Made by a program: the position numbers and the translations under genes | Source: Mycobacterium sp. 1081908.1 | GTDB lineage: Bacteria; Actinomycetota; Actinomycetes; Mycobacteriales; Mycobacteriaceae | Assembly (NCBI RefSeq): GCF_001673535.1 | Contig: NZ_LZLY01000133.1 | Location: forward strand, 1-64,000 | Direction of reading: 5' to 3' | DNA: 64,000 nt | Part shown: positions 32,245 through 41,373 of the stretch, in pieces | Layout: each line of letters starts with the position of its first letter | Position numbering within the stretch: position 1 is the stretch's first letter | The notes under the pieces: model-generated | Database searches by the model: none | Told to the model about the DNA's origin: nothing | The model's input: only the letters and a program-made list of their open reading frames with translations

Positions 32245-33204
32245 ATGCCCGGGTGGTGGATTATTGCGATCCTGTTTTTCCTGGTGGCCGCGGTGGCGCT
32301 CGTCGCGAGCCTGCTCCTCGACAAGCGGTCGACGTGGTGGGGAATCTCGGCGGCGGCGGCGTTGTTCGGCGTGGTCTTCACGCTCATCAGCGCCTACGAC
32401 CGGGTGGACACGCGCAACGTCGGCATCATCACCGAATTCGGCAAGCCGGTGGGCGTGCACGGCGCCGGAATCGTGTGGCATGCGCCGTGGCGCAAGGTGA
32501 GTGAGCTCTCGGAGGCGATCCAGTTGCAGGCGTTCGAGTCGAACAGTTTCGACGACGCCAGCCAGGGCAGGGGCGCCAACAACAACCCGGCGGCGATCAA
32601 CGTGCGGCTGGCCAACAACTCCAACGCCTACGTGGACGAGAACCTGAACTGGCGGCTGCGCGAGGGCGCAGCCCCGAAGCTGTTCCAGGATTACGGCGGC
32701 GCCAACGTGTTCCAGACGATCAAGGAGCAGTTGGTGGACCGGCAGGCACAGGTGGCGTTGTCGAAGGTGTTCGCCACGTTCAACCCGCAGGTCATGCTGG
32801 CGGCCGCGGCGAATGCGCCGGGCGCGGCGGCGCAGATGCCCGCGCCGGCCCAGGGCGCGGACTTGCCGGCGATGGCCGCGCAGGTCAGGAAGGATCTGCA
32901 GGACGCGGTGGGCTCCGAGATCGAGATCCTCGACGTGCGGATCCCGCGGATCTTCTACGACCAGCCCACCCAGCAGCGCATCGACGCCTACAACCAGAAG
33001 GTTCAGGAAACGATCAACGCCCAACAGGACGTCAAGACCGCGGAGCAGAACCGATTGGCCGCCGAGCAGCGCGCCAACCAGCCCCCGCCGGACCTGCGGA
33101 TCGCGATCTTCAACTGCCTCAACGATCAGGTGAAGAACGGGCGCGACCCCGCCGGGTGTTGGGGCCAGATCGGCGGTCAGCCGCTGGTGCAGGTGCCGCG
33201 TTAG
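32245..33204 (+). CDS. SPFH/Band-7 domain membrane protein
   Basis: A 319-residue protein with two N-terminal membrane segments (IIAILFFLVAAVALVASLLL and ISAAAALFGVVFTLISAY) and an SPFH/prohibitin-like domain (VDTRNVGIITEFGKPVGVHGAGIVWHAPWRKV). The later part is a Gln/Ala-rich helix and a short Cys-containing tail (FNCLNDQ ... AGCWGQ). AAGGAGAGG precedes the ATG. It has no counterpart at this place in M. tuberculosis as I recall. Such proteins scaffold membrane microdomains or proteases. Confidence 0.82.
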   Translation: MPGWWIIAILFFLVAAVALVASLLLDKRSTWWGISAAAALFGVVFTLISAYDRVDTRNVGIITEFGKPVGVHGAGIVWHAPWRKVSELSEAIQLQAFESNSFDDASQGRGANNNPAAINVRLANNSNAYVDENLNWRLREGAAPKLFQDYGGANVFQTIKEQLVDRQAQVALSKVFATFNPQVMLAAAANAPGAAAQMPAPAQGADLPAMAAQVRKDLQDAVGSEIEILDVRIPRIFYDQPTQQRIDAYNQKVQETINAQQDVKTAEQNRLAAEQRANQPPPDLRIAIFNCLNDQVKNGRDPAGCWGQIGGQPLVQVPR

Positions 33205-33209
33205 GGTTT

Positions 33210-33273
33210 CGCCGAACGTGGGGGCTGTGGACGAAAACCGGTCGTTTTGTGTACATATCCCCCACGCGCGGCG
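33210..33273. terminator. Long hairpin between convergent genes, copy A
   Basis: Arms 33210-33224 and 33259-33273 pair at 13 of 15 positions (CGCCGAACGTGGGGG form), with a 34-nt loop that can pair further (TGTGGACGAAAAC against GTTTTGTGTACA). It lies between the 3' ends of the SPFH and stress-protein genes and should stop transcription in both directions. It is related to the element at 48,594. Confidence 0.6.
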
Positions 33274-33297
33274 CGGTGGATCGAATGACTCGCAACG

Positions 33298-34176
33298 CTA
33301 GCCGGGTAAAACCAGCACCGGCACCGGGCTCTCTCGGATGATCTTGCCGCTGCGGGAACCGAGGAACACCCTGCGGATTTCGTCGCGCGGCCGGGTCCCC
33401 AGCGCCAGGATGTCGCCGTCGCGCCAGTCCGCCTTGCCCAGCGCCTCATTCCAGTCATGGCCGGTAACCACTTCCAGCGCAACGTCTTCGCCGACCACGC
33501 CGTCGGTCTTGAGGTTCGCCAGGATGTCGCGGGCCTGCGCCGCCCACGCCTCGAGGATCTCGTCCTCGACGCCCAACCCCACCTCCGGGGGATACATCGT
33601 CTTGCCCCGGACGGCGAAGGTCATCACCCGCAGCGGCACCCCGAATCGCTGGGCCGTCTCGCAGCACCGCCGCACCACCTCGATCGAGTCCGCGGTGGCG
33701 GCGTAGGCGCAGGTGATCCGCGTCAATCCGCCTGCGTGCGAGCGGTATTCGCGGGGGCTGATGGCCACCGGCACGGGCGACGCGTGCAGCAACCAGTCGG
33801 CGGTCGTGCCGATGACGACCGGCCCCGGCCCACCGCTGGGCAGAGACCCCAGCACGACGACGTCGCCACCCACCTCCTCGACCACCTCGATCAGTCCCGC
33901 CGACACCGAGCGGTGCGCGCGATGCAGGTAGGTGACGTCGATCCCGTCGCCCAGGTCGCGCAGGAACCGAGCGGCCTCCTCGGCCGAGTCCGCCGCCAGA
34001 TGTTCGGCCCACTGTTCGTACTCGGCGTCGACGCGCGCGAGCGACGGTGTCAGCCAGGGCCTGGGCACGATGGTCGCCACGGTGAGCGACGTCCCGAGCG
34101 TCCGCGCGGCGCGGACGGCCAGGTGCAGCCCCGACAGCCCGACTTCGCCGGCGCGGTACCCGGAGACGACGGTCAC
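33298..34176 (-). CDS. Tandem universal stress protein (Rv2319c)
   Basis: A 292-residue protein of two UspA-like halves. The first has VVVLGSLPSGGPGPVVIGTTADWLL, the second DILALGTRPRDEIRRVFLGSRSGKIIRESPVPVLVLP. The second half has a G-x2-x(9)-G(S/T)-like ATP-binding loop. GTG 34176 overlaps the rocE stop (GTGA), so it is translated with rocE. Length equals the M. tuberculosis protein. Confidence 0.88.
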   Translation of the reverse strand: MTVVSGYRAGEVGLSGLHLAVRAARTLGTSLTVATIVPRPWLTPSLARVDAEYEQWAEHLAADSAEEAARFLRDLGDGIDVTYLHRAHRSVSAGLIEVVEEVGGDVVVLGSLPSGGPGPVVIGTTADWLLHASPVPVAISPREYRSHAGGLTRITCAYAATADSIEVVRRCCETAQRFGVPLRVMTFAVRGKTMYPPEVGLGVEDEILEAWAAQARDILANLKTDGVVGEDVALEVVTGHDWNEALGKADWRDGDILALGTRPRDEIRRVFLGSRSGKIIRESPVPVLVLPG

Positions 34177-35603
34177 GGCGTTTCCTCGTTGAGCGCGCTG
34201 TGGTGGCGGCCCCAGACGAAGTAGAAGATCAGCGCCACCGCGATCCATCCGGAGAACGCGATCCAGGTGTACCAGTGCAGGCTGACCATGATGTAGCCGC
34301 ATGCCAGCACCGAAAGTGCCGGCGTGACAGGGTAACCCGGCACCTTGAACGCCCGCGGCAGGTCCGGTTCGCGCACCCGCAGGATGATCACGCCGGCCGA
34401 CACGACGATGAACGCCGTCAGCGTGCCGATGGATACCATGTCGGCCAGCTTGTCGAGCGGCACGAAGGCGGCCAGCGTCCCGGTGGCGACCGCGACGATC
34501 GTGGTGTTCTTCACCGGGGTCATCGTGCGCGCGTTCACCGCGGCGAAACTCGTTGGCAGCAGCCCGTCGCGGCCCATGGCGAACAGAATGCGGGTCTGGC
34601 CATACATGGTGACGAGCGTGACGGTGAAGATGGAGATCACCGCGCCCGCACACAGAATTGTGCCGGCCCAGGTGCCGTTCGTGACATGGTCGAGGATCGT
34701 CGCCAGCCCCGCCTCCTGCTGCCCCGCGAAGTCCCGCCACGGCTGGGTACCGAGCGCGGCCAGCGCGACCAGGACGTAGACGGTGGTGACGGTCGCCAGC
34801 GCCGCGATCAGCGCGCGTGGCATGGTTTTCTGCGGATCCTTCACCTCGTCACCCGCCGTCGACACCGCGTCCAGGCCGATGTACGAGAAGAAGATGGTGC
34901 CGGCCGCCGAGCCGATGCCGGCGACCCCCATGGGGGCGAAGTCCTTGAGGTGGTTCGCGTCGAAGGCGGTGAATGCGATGATCACGAACATGGCCAGCAC
35001 GCCGAGCTTGATCAACACCATGATCGCGTTGACCTTGGCCGATTCGCTGGCGCCGCGGATCAGCAGCAACGCGCACATCGCGATCAGGATGATCGCCGGC
35101 AGGTTGACCACGCCGGGCTGCGAGTCCCACGGCGCGGCCGACAGGGCGTGTGGCAGCTGGAATCCGAACAGGCTGCTCAGCAACTTGTTGACGTAACCGC
35201 TCCACCCCACCGCGACGGCGGCGGTCGCCACCCCGTATTCCAGCAACAGGCAGGCCGCCACGCCGATCGCGACCGCCTCCCCCAGCGTGGCATAGGCATA
35301 GGAGTACGACGACCCCGAAACCGGCACGGCCGAAGCCAATTCGGCGTAGCAGATGGCCGCGAGCCCGGCCGCGATGCCGGCGATGAGGAACGAGACGATC
35401 ACGCCCGGCCCGGCTTCCGGAACCGCCAGCGACATGACGAAAAAGATCCCGGTGCCGACCGTCGAACCGACCCCGAACATGGTCAGTTGGAACGTGCCGA
35501 TGCTGCGCTTGAGGTGGTCGGCGGCCCCACGCGCGGCGTGTGCGCCGACGACGGGACGGCGCCGCAGCATCTGCTCCGTCAGGCTGATCGAGCTGGATGG
35601 CAC
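34173..35603 (-). CDS. rocE: Amino acid permease RocE
   Basis: A 476-residue APC-family permease with 12 or more membrane helices. The first-helix motif is GVGSTVGTGIFFVMSLAVPEAGPG; SYIGLDAVSTAGDEVKDPQKTMPRAL is the conserved segment after helix 6 of cationic amino acid transporters. Placed after rocD and the dimethylargininase gene, it probably brings in arginine or ornithine. 30-nt gap from rocD. Confidence 0.9.
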   Translation of the reverse strand: MPSSSISLTEQMLRRRPVVGAHAARGAADHLKRSIGTFQLTMFGVGSTVGTGIFFVMSLAVPEAGPGVIVSFLIAGIAAGLAAICYAELASAVPVSGSSYSYAYATLGEAVAIGVAACLLLEYGVATAAVAVGWSGYVNKLLSSLFGFQLPHALSAAPWDSQPGVVNLPAIILIAMCALLLIRGASESAKVNAIMVLIKLGVLAMFVIIAFTAFDANHLKDFAPMGVAGIGSAAGTIFFSYIGLDAVSTAGDEVKDPQKTMPRALIAALATVTTVYVLVALAALGTQPWRDFAGQQEAGLATILDHVTNGTWAGTILCAGAVISIFTVTLVTMYGQTRILFAMGRDGLLPTSFAAVNARTMTPVKNTTIVAVATGTLAAFVPLDKLADMVSIGTLTAFIVVSAGVIILRVREPDLPRAFKVPGYPVTPALSVLACGYIMVSLHWYTWIAFSGWIAVALIFYFVWGRHHSALNEETP

Positions 35604-35633
35604 GTGCGCCCCCCTGTCGCGTGGATCAGCTGA

Positions 35634-36869
35634 TTATGCGCGAGCCTCCCGCAGCGCCGCAGCGAACTGGTCAATCGCCCAGTCGATCTCCTGCCGGGCG
35701 ATCACCAGCGGCGGCGCGAACCGCAGCGTCGAACCGTGGGTGTCCTTCACCAACACGCCGCGACGGGCCAGCCGCAGGCTCATCTCCTTCCCGGTGCCCA
35801 GCGCAGGTTCGATGTCGACGCCGGCCCACAGCCCGAGGCCGCGCACCGCGACCACACCGTCGCCAATCAGCCCCCGCAGCCGGCGGTGCAGGTGCGCACC
35901 CAATTGGGCCGACCGGGCCTGGAATTCGCCGCGCGCCAGCATGGCGACGACCGTGGCGCCGATCGCCGCCGCCAGCGGGTTGCCACCGAACGTCGAGCCG
36001 TGCTCGCCGGGCCGCAGCACGCCGAGGATCTCGCGGTTGGCGACCACCGCAGAAAGGGGCATCACGCCGCCGCCCAGCGCCTTGCCGAGCAGGTAGACGT
36101 CCGGCACGACGCCCCACCGGTCGCACGCGAAGGTATAACCGGTGCGGGCCAGCCCCGACTGGATCTCGTCGGCGATCATCAGCACGTTGTGCTCGCTGCA
36201 CAGCGCGCGGACGGTCGGCAGGTAGCGGTCGGGCGGGACGACGATGCCCGCCTCGCCCTGGATCGGCTCCAGCAGCACCGCCATCGTGTCGTCATCGATC
36301 GCCCGGGCCAGCGCCGCGGCGTCGCCGAACGGCACCGAGCGGAATCCCGGCGTGAACGGCCCGAACCCGTCGCGAGCCGTCGGGTCCGACGAGAAGCTGA
36401 CGATGCTGATCGTGCGGCCGTGGAAATTGTTGTCCGCCACGATGATATTGGCCCGGCCCGCGGCGACCCCCTTGACCTCGGCACCCCATTTGCGGGCGAC
36501 CTTCAGGCCGCTCTCGACGGCTTCGGCGCCCGAGTTCATCGGCAGCACCATGTCCTTGCCGCACAGCCCGGCGAGCGCGGCGCAGAACGGCCCGAGCGTG
36601 TCGGAATGGAACGCGCGGCTCACCAGCGTGACGGTGTCCAGTTGCGCGTGGGCGGTCTCGGTGATCTCGGGGTTGCGGTGACCGAAGTTGACCGCCGAAT
36701 AGGCGGCCAGGAAATCCAGGTAGCGACGCCCGTCGACGTCGGTGATCCAGGCGCCCTCGGCGCTGGCCGCCACCACGGGAAGCGGCGAATAGTTGTGCGC
36801 CGCATGCCTTTCGACCAGCTCGATCGCCGCATCGGTTGCGTGCGCGGCCCGGGCGTCGAGGATCGTCAT
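35634..36869 (-). CDS. rocD: Ornithine aminotransferase, uninterrupted
   Basis: A 411-residue class III aminotransferase. Landmarks are MVLPMNSGAEAVESGLK, NNFHGRTISIVSFSSDP, EPIQGEAGIVVPP, ADEIQSGLARTG, and the PLP lysine in LLGKALGGGVMP. ATG 36869 has GGAGG 6 nt upstream and overlaps the stop of the preceding gene (ATGA). It makes glutamate semialdehyde from ornithine. In the M. tuberculosis reference the gene is annotated as two pieces, rocD1 and rocD2; here it is a single full-length frame. Confidence 0.95.
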   Translation of the reverse strand: MTILDARAAHATDAAIELVERHAAHNYSPLPVVAASAEGAWITDVDGRRYLDFLAAYSAVNFGHRNPEITETAHAQLDTVTLVSRAFHSDTLGPFCAALAGLCGKDMVLPMNSGAEAVESGLKVARKWGAEVKGVAAGRANIIVADNNFHGRTISIVSFSSDPTARDGFGPFTPGFRSVPFGDAAALARAIDDDTMAVLLEPIQGEAGIVVPPDRYLPTVRALCSEHNVLMIADEIQSGLARTGYTFACDRWGVVPDVYLLGKALGGGVMPLSAVVANREILGVLRPGEHGSTFGGNPLAAAIGATVVAMLARGEFQARSAQLGAHLHRRLRGLIGDGVVAVRGLGLWAGVDIEPALGTGKEMSLRLARRGVLVKDTHGSTLRFAPPLVIARQEIDWAIDQFAAALREARA

Positions 36870-37711
36870 GGGAAGACCTCCAATGTGCAGCACTTGACGG
36901 AACCGCCGCCCTTGAGTAACTCGGACAAATCCACGCCGACCGGCTCGAAGCCGGCCTCGCGCAGTTGGGCCGCGAAACCCGTTGCCGCCGAGGGGAGCAC
37001 GACGTGCAGCCCGTCGGAGACGACGTTGAGTCCCAGCACATAGGCGTCGGCGCTGCCCACCACGATCGCGTCGGGAAACAGTGCGCGCAGTTGGTCTTGG
37101 GCCGCCGCGCTGAACGCCGGCGGATAGAAGGCGATCGTGCGATCGTCGAGGACGGCCAGCGCGGTGTCGAGATGATAGAAGCGCGGGTCCACCAGCTCCA
37201 GCGAGACGACCGGAACGCCCAGCGCCGCGGCGATTTCCGGGTGCGCGCGCCGGTCGGTGCGAAACCCGTAGCCGGCCAGCACCGTATCGCCGAGCATCAG
37301 CAGGTCGCCCTGCCCCTCGTTGACGTGACGGGTGGCCACGGGCCGATACCCGAGCGACGACATCCATTCGGAGTAGGCGCGGGACTCGCCGGCCCGCTCG
37401 GCGAACCGAAACCGGGCGACGACGGCGATGCCGCGGGCGATGAAGCCGCCATTGGCGGCATAGACCATGTCCGGAAGCCCGGGCACCGGCTCGATCAGGT
37501 CCACGTGGTGGCCCAGCCGCAGGTACGTCTGATGCAGGGTGTCCCACTGTGCCCGGGCGAGGTGGGCGTCGACGGGTGTGCCGACGTCCATCCACGGGTT
37601 GATCGCGTACTCGACGGCGAAGAAGTCCGGCGGGGTCATCGCGTACCGGCGGGCCCGGGGCCTGCGGACCGGCGCGGCGGCGACGGGCGCGGCAACGTAT
37701 GAATCCGTCAT
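36866..37711 (-). CDS. Dimethylargininase-like amidinohydrolase (Rv2323c)
   Basis: A 281-residue guanidino-group-modifying enzyme. It shows MVYAANGGF, RHVNEGQGDLLML, the catalytic His in RFYHLDTAL and the catalytic Cys in GGGSVKCCTLEV, the order of dimethylargininases. It would hydrolyse (dimethyl)arginine to citrulline plus an amine, or act as an arginine deiminase-like enzyme. It is first in the ddaH-rocD-rocE-usp operon, divergent from the Lrp regulator. Confidence 0.88.
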   Translation of the reverse strand: MTDSYVAAPVAAAPVRRPRARRYAMTPPDFFAVEYAINPWMDVGTPVDAHLARAQWDTLHQTYLRLGHHVDLIEPVPGLPDMVYAANGGFIARGIAVVARFRFAERAGESRAYSEWMSSLGYRPVATRHVNEGQGDLLMLGDTVLAGYGFRTDRRAHPEIAAALGVPVVSLELVDPRFYHLDTALAVLDDRTIAFYPPAFSAAAQDQLRALFPDAIVVGSADAYVLGLNVVSDGLHVVLPSAATGFAAQLREAGFEPVGVDLSELLKGGGSVKCCTLEVFP

Positions 37712-37771
37712 AAATCAACGGTATTTGCGGGCTCTTAAACAAGCAAACGACGACCCTTGCGCGTCCACTGC

Positions 37772-37792
37772 CGATTTATTGCGTTAGAATCG
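37772..37792. promoter_or_regulatory. Candidate Lrp-type operator
   Basis: CGATT and AATCG stand 11 bp apart in the 111-bp gap between the divergent dimethylargininase and Lrp genes. A second pair, TTTGC/GCAAA with 14 bp between, lies near 37,724-37,747. A TAGAAT -10-like hexamer at 37,785 reads toward the regulator. Positioned for control of both genes by the Lrp protein. Confidence 0.35.
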
Positions 37793-37822
37793 CTGACACG
37801 GCGATTTGTTAAGGGGCAGCGG

Positions 37823-38269
37823 ATGGACCGCCTGGACGAGACCGACGAGCGCATCCTCGGCGAGCTGACCCAGAATGCGCGGGCCACCTTCGCCGAGATC
37901 GGCCAGACGGTGAATCTGTCGGCTCCGGCGGTCAAGCGCCGAGTCGACCGGATGCTCGACGACGGCGTGATCAAGGGCTTCACCACGGTTGTCGACCCCA
38001 ACGCGCTCGGCTGGAAGACGGAGGCCTACGTGCAGGTGTTCTGCCACGGCACGATCTCGCCCGAGCAGCTGCGGGCGGCCTGGGTGGACATGCCGGAGGT
38101 GGTCAGCGCGGCCACCGTGACCGGCACGTCGGATGCGATCCTGCACGTGCTGGCCCGTGACATGCGGCACCTGGAGGCGGCCCTGGAGCGCATCCGTTCG
38201 AGCGCGCACATCGAGCGCAGCGAAAGCATCGTCGTGCTCTCGAACCTCATCGACCGGATGCGGACCTAG
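37823..38269 (+). CDS. Lrp/AsnC-family regulator (Rv2324)
   Basis: A 148-residue Lrp/AsnC protein. The N-terminal helix-turn-helix (LDETDERILGELTQNARATF, then SAPAVKRRVDRML) is followed by a RAM ligand-binding domain (TEAYVQVFCHGTISPEQL through VTGTSDAILHVLARD). ATG 37823 follows AAGGGG; an in-frame ATG upstream is less likely. It is divergent from the arginine/ornithine operon and probably its amino-acid-responsive regulator. Its 3' end overlaps the sulfatase stop by 4 nt (convergent). Confidence 0.92.
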   Translation: MDRLDETDERILGELTQNARATFAEIGQTVNLSAPAVKRRVDRMLDDGVIKGFTTVVDPNALGWKTEAYVQVFCHGTISPEQLRAAWVDMPEVVSAATVTGTSDAILHVLARDMRHLEAALERIRSSAHIERSESIVVLSNLIDRMRT

Positions 38270-40074
38270 CGGCCGAGAAATCGGGCCACGCGCCTCAGCA
38301 GTGACGGCTGGGGCTGCGGTGGCCGGCGAGATACGTAGGGCCACGGGCGGTTTCGCTCCGGGACGGAGACGGCCCGGGCGTGCTTCAGCTGCGTCCGCAA
38401 GTGCTGGCGCAGGTCGTGCAGGTCGGGATCCGTCCAGCGGTTGTCGGCCTCGGTCGGGTCGGCGGTCAGGTCGTAGAGCTCCCATTGGTCGTCCACCGGC
38501 GATGTCCGGTACGCCTCGCCGCCGAGCCCGTTCGCCGCGAGGTGGCGTACCCCGGGTTCGGTCCAGGTGGCCGGGTCGTCGAAGGTGCGGATCAGCTTCC
38601 ACAGGTGCCCGGCGCCCCCGGTTGCCGTCGCGTCGTCGACGCGGAGCACCAGCCCCTCGAAATTGGACGCGGTGTGGGCGGGCACCCGAATCCGCAGCGG
38701 GGCAGGCGGATTGACGGTGCGCTTGAGGCGGCGCGCGAGCCCCGAGGCGCCGCTGTCGCCCTCGAGCATGTTGTCGCGGGTCATCAGGTAGACGGCCCGC
38801 GCTTCGTCGGCGGGCGCCCCGTCGACGATCGGCATGAGGTCGCGGCCGGGCAGCTCGTGGACTTCGGAGAAGGACTCGGCGAGCGTGGGGGCGACGGCGG
38901 CGACGTCGATGCCGGCGGCCGAAAGCAGCGTCGGTACCAGGTCGACGTGCGACGTGGGCGCGGTCACGGTGCGGGGCCGCGTGGCGCGCGAACCGATGCG
39001 CGCGACGATGAACGGAACGCGGGTCGCCTCGTCGTACAGGTTGAACCATTTCTGGTGCAGCCCACCGTGGGCGCCCAGCAGGTCCCCGTGATCGGCGGTG
39101 CGCACCAGCACCGCGTCTGCGGAACCACCCTCGGTGACGGCGCGCCGCACGCGATCGATCGGTCCGTCCACCTCGGCGTGCAGGCGGTAGTAGAGGTCGC
39201 GGTAGCGCTGGGCGTTGCGCTCGTAGGTTCGGCTGATCGCCGGCGCCGGGCCGTAGCCGGAGTAATACGCCTCGCGGAAGGCGATTTGGGCGGCCGGCTT
39301 CGTCGACAGGTCCTCGTCGGCGGTGGGTGCCGGGGGCACCGGCGGCGGATCCAGCGGTGACGGCTTGACCGGACCCCGGCGCGACCAGGTGGGGAACAGC
39401 ACGATGTCGTGGGGGTTCACGAAGCTGGCGACCAACAGGAAGGGGCGCAGCGCGTCGGGGTTGCCGGCGCGGCGGCGGGCGTAGCGGTCGGTGAGCCAGG
39501 TGACGACGCGATCGGCGATCAGGGGGTCCCGCCGAATGCCCGCGTTGGCCAGCAGCGCGCCATGCGGTTCGGGGCCCACCCATCCCGAAAAGCCGAACGG
39601 CCCAAGCGGATCGGCCTCCAGGTAGCGCCGCACCGCGGCGGGATCGACGACGCCGTCGTCGTCGTTGGTCAGCAGTGAACGCCCGGTCGACGGATCGACG
39701 AGGTCGGCGTGCGAGATGTGCCACTTGCCGTCGTAGTGGGTGTCGTATCCAGCCGCCCGGAACCAGTTGCCCAGGGTGGGCACCTCGCCCTGGCGCAGCC
39801 ACCGCATGCGCGAGTCGTCGGCCGTCTTTCCGATGCCGTCGGTCTGGGTGACGCCGTGCAGGTCGGGGTAGTGCCCGGTGAAAATCGTCGGGCGGCTGGG
39901 CACGCAGGCCAGCGAGCCGGTGTAGTGCCGGCCGAAACTGACGCCGTGTTCGTCAAACCACTTGCGGCCGCTAAGTGTTCGGTCGCGCCACGCCAACACC
40001 TCGGGGCTCTCGTACGGCGGGACCGCGCGCTCCTCGTCAGTCATGATGATGATGACGTCGGGGCGATCAGACAC
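38266..40074 (-). CDS. Formylglycine-type sulfatase
   Basis: A 602-residue alkaline-phosphatase-superfamily sulfatase. The N-terminal metal motif is IIIMTDEER. The modification motif is C57-V-P-S-R61-P-T, where Cys57 would be turned into formylglycine by a separate enzyme. HISHADL, ASFVNPHD and RTADHGDLLGAHG supply further metal and substrate residues. No signal peptide is seen, so it is cytoplasmic. It overlaps the SRPBCC gene by 8 nt and thus ends the ECF-transporter operon. The sulfate ester substrate is unknown. Confidence 0.88.
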   Translation of the reverse strand: MSDRPDVIIIMTDEERAVPPYESPEVLAWRDRTLSGRKWFDEHGVSFGRHYTGSLACVPSRPTIFTGHYPDLHGVTQTDGIGKTADDSRMRWLRQGEVPTLGNWFRAAGYDTHYDGKWHISHADLVDPSTGRSLLTNDDDGVVDPAAVRRYLEADPLGPFGFSGWVGPEPHGALLANAGIRRDPLIADRVVTWLTDRYARRRAGNPDALRPFLLVASFVNPHDIVLFPTWSRRGPVKPSPLDPPPVPPAPTADEDLSTKPAAQIAFREAYYSGYGPAPAISRTYERNAQRYRDLYYRLHAEVDGPIDRVRRAVTEGGSADAVLVRTADHGDLLGAHGGLHQKWFNLYDEATRVPFIVARIGSRATRPRTVTAPTSHVDLVPTLLSAAGIDVAAVAPTLAESFSEVHELPGRDLMPIVDGAPADEARAVYLMTRDNMLEGDSGASGLARRLKRTVNPPAPLRIRVPAHTASNFEGLVLRVDDATATGGAGHLWKLIRTFDDPATWTEPGVRHLAANGLGGEAYRTSPVDDQWELYDLTADPTEADNRWTDPDLHDLRQHLRTQLKHARAVSVPERNRPWPYVSRRPPQPQPSLLRRVARFLGR

Positions 40075-40519
40075 GGGCGTTCTCCAATCGATTCGCCAGC
40101 CCGGCGAGCATCACGTCGGACTGTGGCGCGAGAAAGCGACACAGGACGCGTTCGACCAGTTTTTGTGCGGGGTTGAGCCCGATTTCGACTGTGCTCGTCA
40201 GGGTCACGACGGTCGCGCCGGAAGGGACCGGGGCGAGCGTCCAGCGGTTGGTCGCCCTGCGCACGCGGCTGGGCAGGCCCTCGATGTCGTAGGCGAGAGC
40301 GCGCGGCGGATCGAACTCCGTGATGCGTTCGACGAGGGCGTCGCGTTTGACCTGGACACGCCTGGCGGTGCCGACGGCGGCCCCGTCGGGTCCGGAGAAC
40401 AGGATGCACGAGTGGTCGACGTTGCGGGCCCAGGAACTGATCGAGCCGAAATCCGCAAGGATGTCCCAGATCTGTTGGGGGCGGGCCGCGATGCGGCGAC
40501 TGCGGCGGATGTCGGCCAT
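40067..40519 (-). CDS. SRPBCC (polyketide-cyclase-like) lipid-binding protein
   Basis: A 150-residue START/SRPBCC-type protein: ARPQQIWDILADFGSISSW, then GTARRVQVKRDALVERITEFDPPRALAYDIEGLP, then VTLTSTVEIGLNPAQKLVERVL. These proteins form a hydrophobic cavity for lipids or polyketides. ATG 40519 lies 2 nt after the EcfT stop, and its 3' end overlaps the sulfatase start. Role unknown. Confidence 0.82.
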   Translation of the reverse strand: MADIRRSRRIAARPQQIWDILADFGSISSWARNVDHSCILFSGPDGAAVGTARRVQVKRDALVERITEFDPPRALAYDIEGLPSRVRRATNRWTLAPVPSGATVVTLTSTVEIGLNPAQKLVERVLCRFLAPQSDVMLAGLANRLENARV

Positions 40520-40521
40520 GC

Positions 40522-41373
40522 CTAGGGCATCGCGTGAAGCATCGTCTCGAGCACCACCGCCAGGCCACTGACGGCGAGGGTGATCGCGATGGTCACCCAG
40601 TCGGCCAGCTTGGGGCGGGCCGGATTGGCCGAGAGCTGACCGGTGCCACCGCGGGCGGTGATCGCGTCGCCCATCTCGTCGGCGCGCCGCAGGGTCACGG
40701 CCGTGGCGGCGGCCAGCAGGTCGATCAGCTCCAGGGCGTGCCGACGACGACGGGCCTTGCGGCTGCGCGGTATTCGTTTGGGCCGCAGCCGGCGGGCGGC
40801 GTAGAGCACCTGGAACTCGTCGATCAGCATCGGGAAGGCCCGCAGCGCCAGCGCCAGGGCCGCCGCATATTCGTCGACCGGGATGCGCAACAGCTTGAAC
40901 GGTCGGCCCAAAGTGGCCAGCGCGGGCCCTATTTCGGCGACGTTGGTGGTCCAGGACACCATCGCGCCGAGCGCGAGCAGCACGACCGACAGCGCGGTGA
41001 TCCGCAGGAATTGCAGGCCTCCCCCCAGGCCGATCTCGAGGCCACCGATCGAGAACTTCGGGCCGCCGCCGCCCACCAGGGCGGTGATGCCGCCCAGGGC
41101 GATAACGATCCACAGCCATCGCGGTATGGACGGCACCGCGCCGCGCGGAATCCGCGCGATCCGGATTGCCGCCAGGACCAGCGCCGCCACCAACCCGATC
41201 GTCACCCAGCCCGGGTAGAACGTCAGCAGCGCCGAAACACCGAAAACGACAAGCAGTTTGGTGCCCGCCCACAGCTCGTGGATGGTGGAGGTTCCGGGCA
41301 CCGGGACGAGCAGCACCACCGGACGCGGCGTGCGTCGGGTCGAGCCGCGCGCCGGGGCGGAGGTCGCGGTCAT
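40522..41373 (-). CDS. ECF transporter T component (Rv2325c)
   Basis: A 283-residue EcfT-type membrane protein with five predicted helices near the N-terminal two thirds (LWAGTKLLVVFGVSALLTFY, WLWIVIALGGITALVG). It carries the coupling Ala-Arg-Gly motifs: LYAARRLRPKR and ADEMGDAITARGGTG. ATG 41373 overlaps the ATPase stop (ATGA). With the fused ATPase protein it makes an energy-coupling-factor importer of a vitamin or metal. Confidence 0.88.
   Translation of the reverse strand: MTATSAPARGSTRRTPRPVVLLVPVPGTSTIHELWAGTKLLVVFGVSALLTFYPGWVTIGLVAALVLAAIRIARIPRGAVPSIPRWLWIVIALGGITALVGGGGPKFSIGGLEIGLGGGLQFLRITALSVVLLALGAMVSWTTNVAEIGPALATLGRPFKLLRIPVDEYAAALALALRAFPMLIDEFQVLYAARRLRPKRIPRSRKARRRRHALELIDLLAAATAVTLRRADEMGDAITARGGTGQLSANPARPKLADWVTIAITLAVSGLAVVLETMLHAMP

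Noticed and set aside
35634..37742. A single long fusion of the dimethylargininase and ornithine aminotransferase reading frames
   Set aside because: The apparent long frame upstream of rocD is out of frame with the dimethylargininase gene; rocD has its own ATG with GGAGG and an ATGA overlap.
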